From WHTB01 sp050699035 (GTDB lineage Bacteria > Actinomycetota > Actinomycetes > Propionibacteriales > Nocardioidaceae): a stretch of DNA of 25,283 nt. The DNA lies in contig JBOHDE010000026.1 of NCBI GenBank assembly GCA_050699035.1, positions 1 through 25,283 of the forward strand, in the 5' to 3' direction. Shown here piece by piece: positions 24,187 to 25,283 of the stretch (the first letter of the stretch is position 1; the number at the start of each line of letters is the position of its first letter). Made by a program: the position numbers and the translations under genes. The notes under the pieces are model-generated. The model did no database searches. It was not told where the DNA came from and saw nothing but the letters and a program-made list of their open reading frames with translations.

Positions 24187-24208
24187 GCAACTGAGGGTTA
24201 CCGACGCC
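24187..24208 (+). repeat. GCAACTGAGGGTTACC motif copy
   Basis: The first 16 bases, GCAACTGAGGGTTACC, followed by GACGCC, match 23913-23934 with one mismatch. It is a solitary copy outside the 77-bp repeats, which shows that the motif is an independent repeat unit. Confidence 0.75.
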
Positions 24209-24440
24209 GGGGAGCCTGTTGCAATGTTGACTGACGATTCTGCCGAGTGGGGAGAACAAGCCAATTGAAGCCCGCCAACGCGGCTCGTGTGGGGCGACGG
24301 CATTGCCGGGCGCGATGACTGAGGAAACTTTTGTACGCCAGAGGGCTTGAAACTTTCCCCAGCGTCGACACCAACCCTTGCTCGTCCGGAGTGCGGGCCC
24401 ATGGCGCCCCGCGGGCGCTACCGGCCAGCAGTGGGAGACG

Positions 24441-24517
24441 CGCGGCCGGCGGTTGTGTTCATACCCGTCGTTGACGGCGGCCGGCGGCCACAGCAACTGA
24501 GAGTTACCTACGCCCTG
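24441..24517 (+). repeat. 77-bp direct repeat, copy 2
   Basis: Second copy of 23861-23937 (72 of 77 identical). It retains the right arm of the terminator stem seen at copy 1 but not the left arm. Confidence 0.9.
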
Positions 24518-24538
24518 ACGTCGGTAACCCTCAGTTGC
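24493..24538. repeat. Inverted repeat with 16-bp arms, downstream of the last gene
   Basis: GCAACTGAGAGTTACC (24493-24508) pairs with 24523-24538 with one mismatch and a 14-nt loop. It lies 22 nt after the stop of the minus-strand gene at 24561 and could terminate it. Confidence 0.8.
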
Positions 24539-24560
24539 TCGGGTCGGCGGTTGCTGGCGT

Positions 24561-25283
24561 TCAGCGCTTGCGTACGCCGAAGTCGATGCCGGTCACCGTG
24601 CCCCAGCCGGCCGGGTTCTCCTCGTCGGGTACGAAGATCTCGGTGTCGAGCGGCTTGGACAGGCCGAGCTCGCCGAAGCGGTCCGTCACGACCGGGGTGG
24701 CCGTGGTGGCGATGGCGCCGCCCCGGTCCAGCACGTCGTCTCGTACGCGCAGCCCGTCCCATCCCGCGCCGCGCAGAGCCTCGGCGATGACGCGGGTGCC
24801 CAGCCGGGCGCGGAGCTCACGCGGCGGCAGCGGCTGCGGGTTGAGCGACACCTCGTCGCCGAGGCCGCCGACGATGATGATTCCGCGCTCGTCGACGGCA
24901 TCGTCCAGCCCGCCCACGATGATGATGCTCCGCTCGCTGCCGTTCGGGCTTGCGATGGCGCCGGCCGCCTCGAGCTGGGCCAGGGTGACCGTCCGGCGCT
25001 CACCATCGGCCAGCGTGGCCGCGACCCGCAACGAGCCGTCGCGCAGCAGGTCGGCCAACGGTCGCGGCGGGTGGACCGTGACTGTGCCGGTCCAGTTACG
25101 GGGTGACGCCGTCACCTCGGTACGGGGCTTCCAGGCCCAGTCGGACGCCAGCGCGCAGGCGACCGTCAGCGGCTGGTCGGTCTCGACGTCGACCACGCGA
25201 TAGCGCCGCCGGCGGCGGCCGTCCTTGTCGTCGGCCCACATGTGCAGCAGCCGCCCCGTGGCGTGCTGGCCTCCGCCCGGCTC
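24561..25283 (-). CDS. Protein of unknown function with NPQPLPP motif (partial, 5' end beyond window)
   Basis: The frame is open to the window edge, so at least 240 C-terminal residues are present and the N-terminus is missing. No family is recognised. Visible features are GQHATGRLLHMWADDKDG near the left end and VVDVETDQPLTVACALASDW. A tandem pair of IIIVGGL segments then leads into DEVSLNPQPLPPRELRARLG. The SLNPQPLPPRE string recurs, as I recall, in unrelated-looking hypothetical proteins of several phyla. An Asp-rich C-terminal segment (DDVLDRGGAIATTATPVV) ends in FGVRKR. No TM helix is seen in this part. The stop at 24561 is followed by a hairpin-forming inverted repeat. Confidence 0.75.
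   Translation of the reverse strand, partial: EPGGGQHATGRLLHMWADDKDGRRRRRYRVVDVETDQPLTVACALASDWAWKPRTEVTASPRNWTGTVTVHPPRPLADLLRDGSLRVAATLADGERRTVTLAQLEAAGAIASPNGSERSIIIVGGLDDAVDERGIIIVGGLGDEVSLNPQPLPPRELRARLGTRVIAEALRGAGWDGLRVRDDVLDRGGAIATTATPVVTDRFGELGLSKPLDTEIFVPDEENPAGWGTVTGIDFGVRKR

Larger units (their letters stand above)
23786..24560. other. Gene-free region rich in repeats
   Basis: No ORF here has protein-like composition or a credible start. The minus-strand frames that run through it are made of repeat translations. It contains direct repeats, at least four copies of a GCAACTGAGRGTTACC motif and several inverted repeats. From about 24215 to 24360 the composition is less G/C-rich than the genes around it. 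Confidence 0.7.

Noticed and set aside
23155..24402. Minus-strand frame of 415 codons across the repeat region.
   Set aside because: It is antisense to the YceI gene and its unique part consists of translated repeats. No ribosome site or homology-like motif is present.
23786..24560. CRISPR array suspected from repeated units.
   Set aside because: Units are unevenly spaced (hundreds of bases), partly inverted and lack uniform spacers. No cas gene is present.

Overview
This is chromosomal DNA of a high-GC actinobacterium. The signs are pervasive G/C in third codon positions, GTG and TTG starts, several apparently leaderless promoters, and typical actinobacterial gene families: oligoribonuclease, an SSB paralogue next to ettA, a tandem dynamin-like GTPase pair, PrsW, PepP and ROK regulators. 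Gene content and small intergenic repeats would fit Nocardioidales/Propionibacteriales, but that placement is inference. No plasmid, prophage, CRISPR or transposase gene is visible.

Layout. (1) 1-890: the start of orn (minus strand, cut by the window edge), then a gene-free stretch with a promoter-like sequence, several hairpins and a strong plus-strand terminator, which together look like an undescribed small RNA. (2) 994-5424, minus: a four-gene overlapping operon. In transcription order it encodes a polytopic membrane protein, a large secreted and membrane-anchored xxxLxxG heptad-repeat protein, a miniature ParB-like protein and a Rieske oxygenase. (3) 5759-7200, plus: a small three-helix membrane protein, an overlapping 53-codon ORF and an AlkZ-related protein. 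(4) 7278-11367, minus: a zinc-free quinone-oxidoreductase-like MDR enzyme and a secreted M36 (fungalysin) metalloprotease. (5) 11687-13319, minus: tRNA-Arg(UCU), a long interrupted palindrome and pepP. (6) 13435-18120, plus: prsW, then two overlapping dynamin-like GTPases. (7) 18135-22043, plus: two strong palindromes spaced 52 bp, a putative ROK operator and regulator, DnaA-box-like motifs, an SSB paralogue and ettA. (8) 22030-23785: an alpha/beta hydrolase and a MarR regulator (minus), divergent from a YceI-family protein (plus), with two matching operator-like sites between them. (9) 23786-24560: no gene, but direct and inverted repeats. (10) 24561 to the end, minus: a partial gene of unknown function with an NPQPLPP motif.

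How it fits together. Most of the window is core-genome housekeeping: RNA decay by Orn, translation control by EttA, DNA binding by SSB, and membrane remodelling by the GTPase pair. It is interspersed with accessory units. The most intriguing unannotated elements are the candidate sRNA at about 702-883, the heptad-repeat/membrane/ParB-like/Rieske operon, the paired palindromes at 18.1 kb, the repeat cluster at 23.8-24.5 kb and the MarR/YceI operator pair. No complete new defence or biosynthetic system could be demonstrated from the sequence alone.
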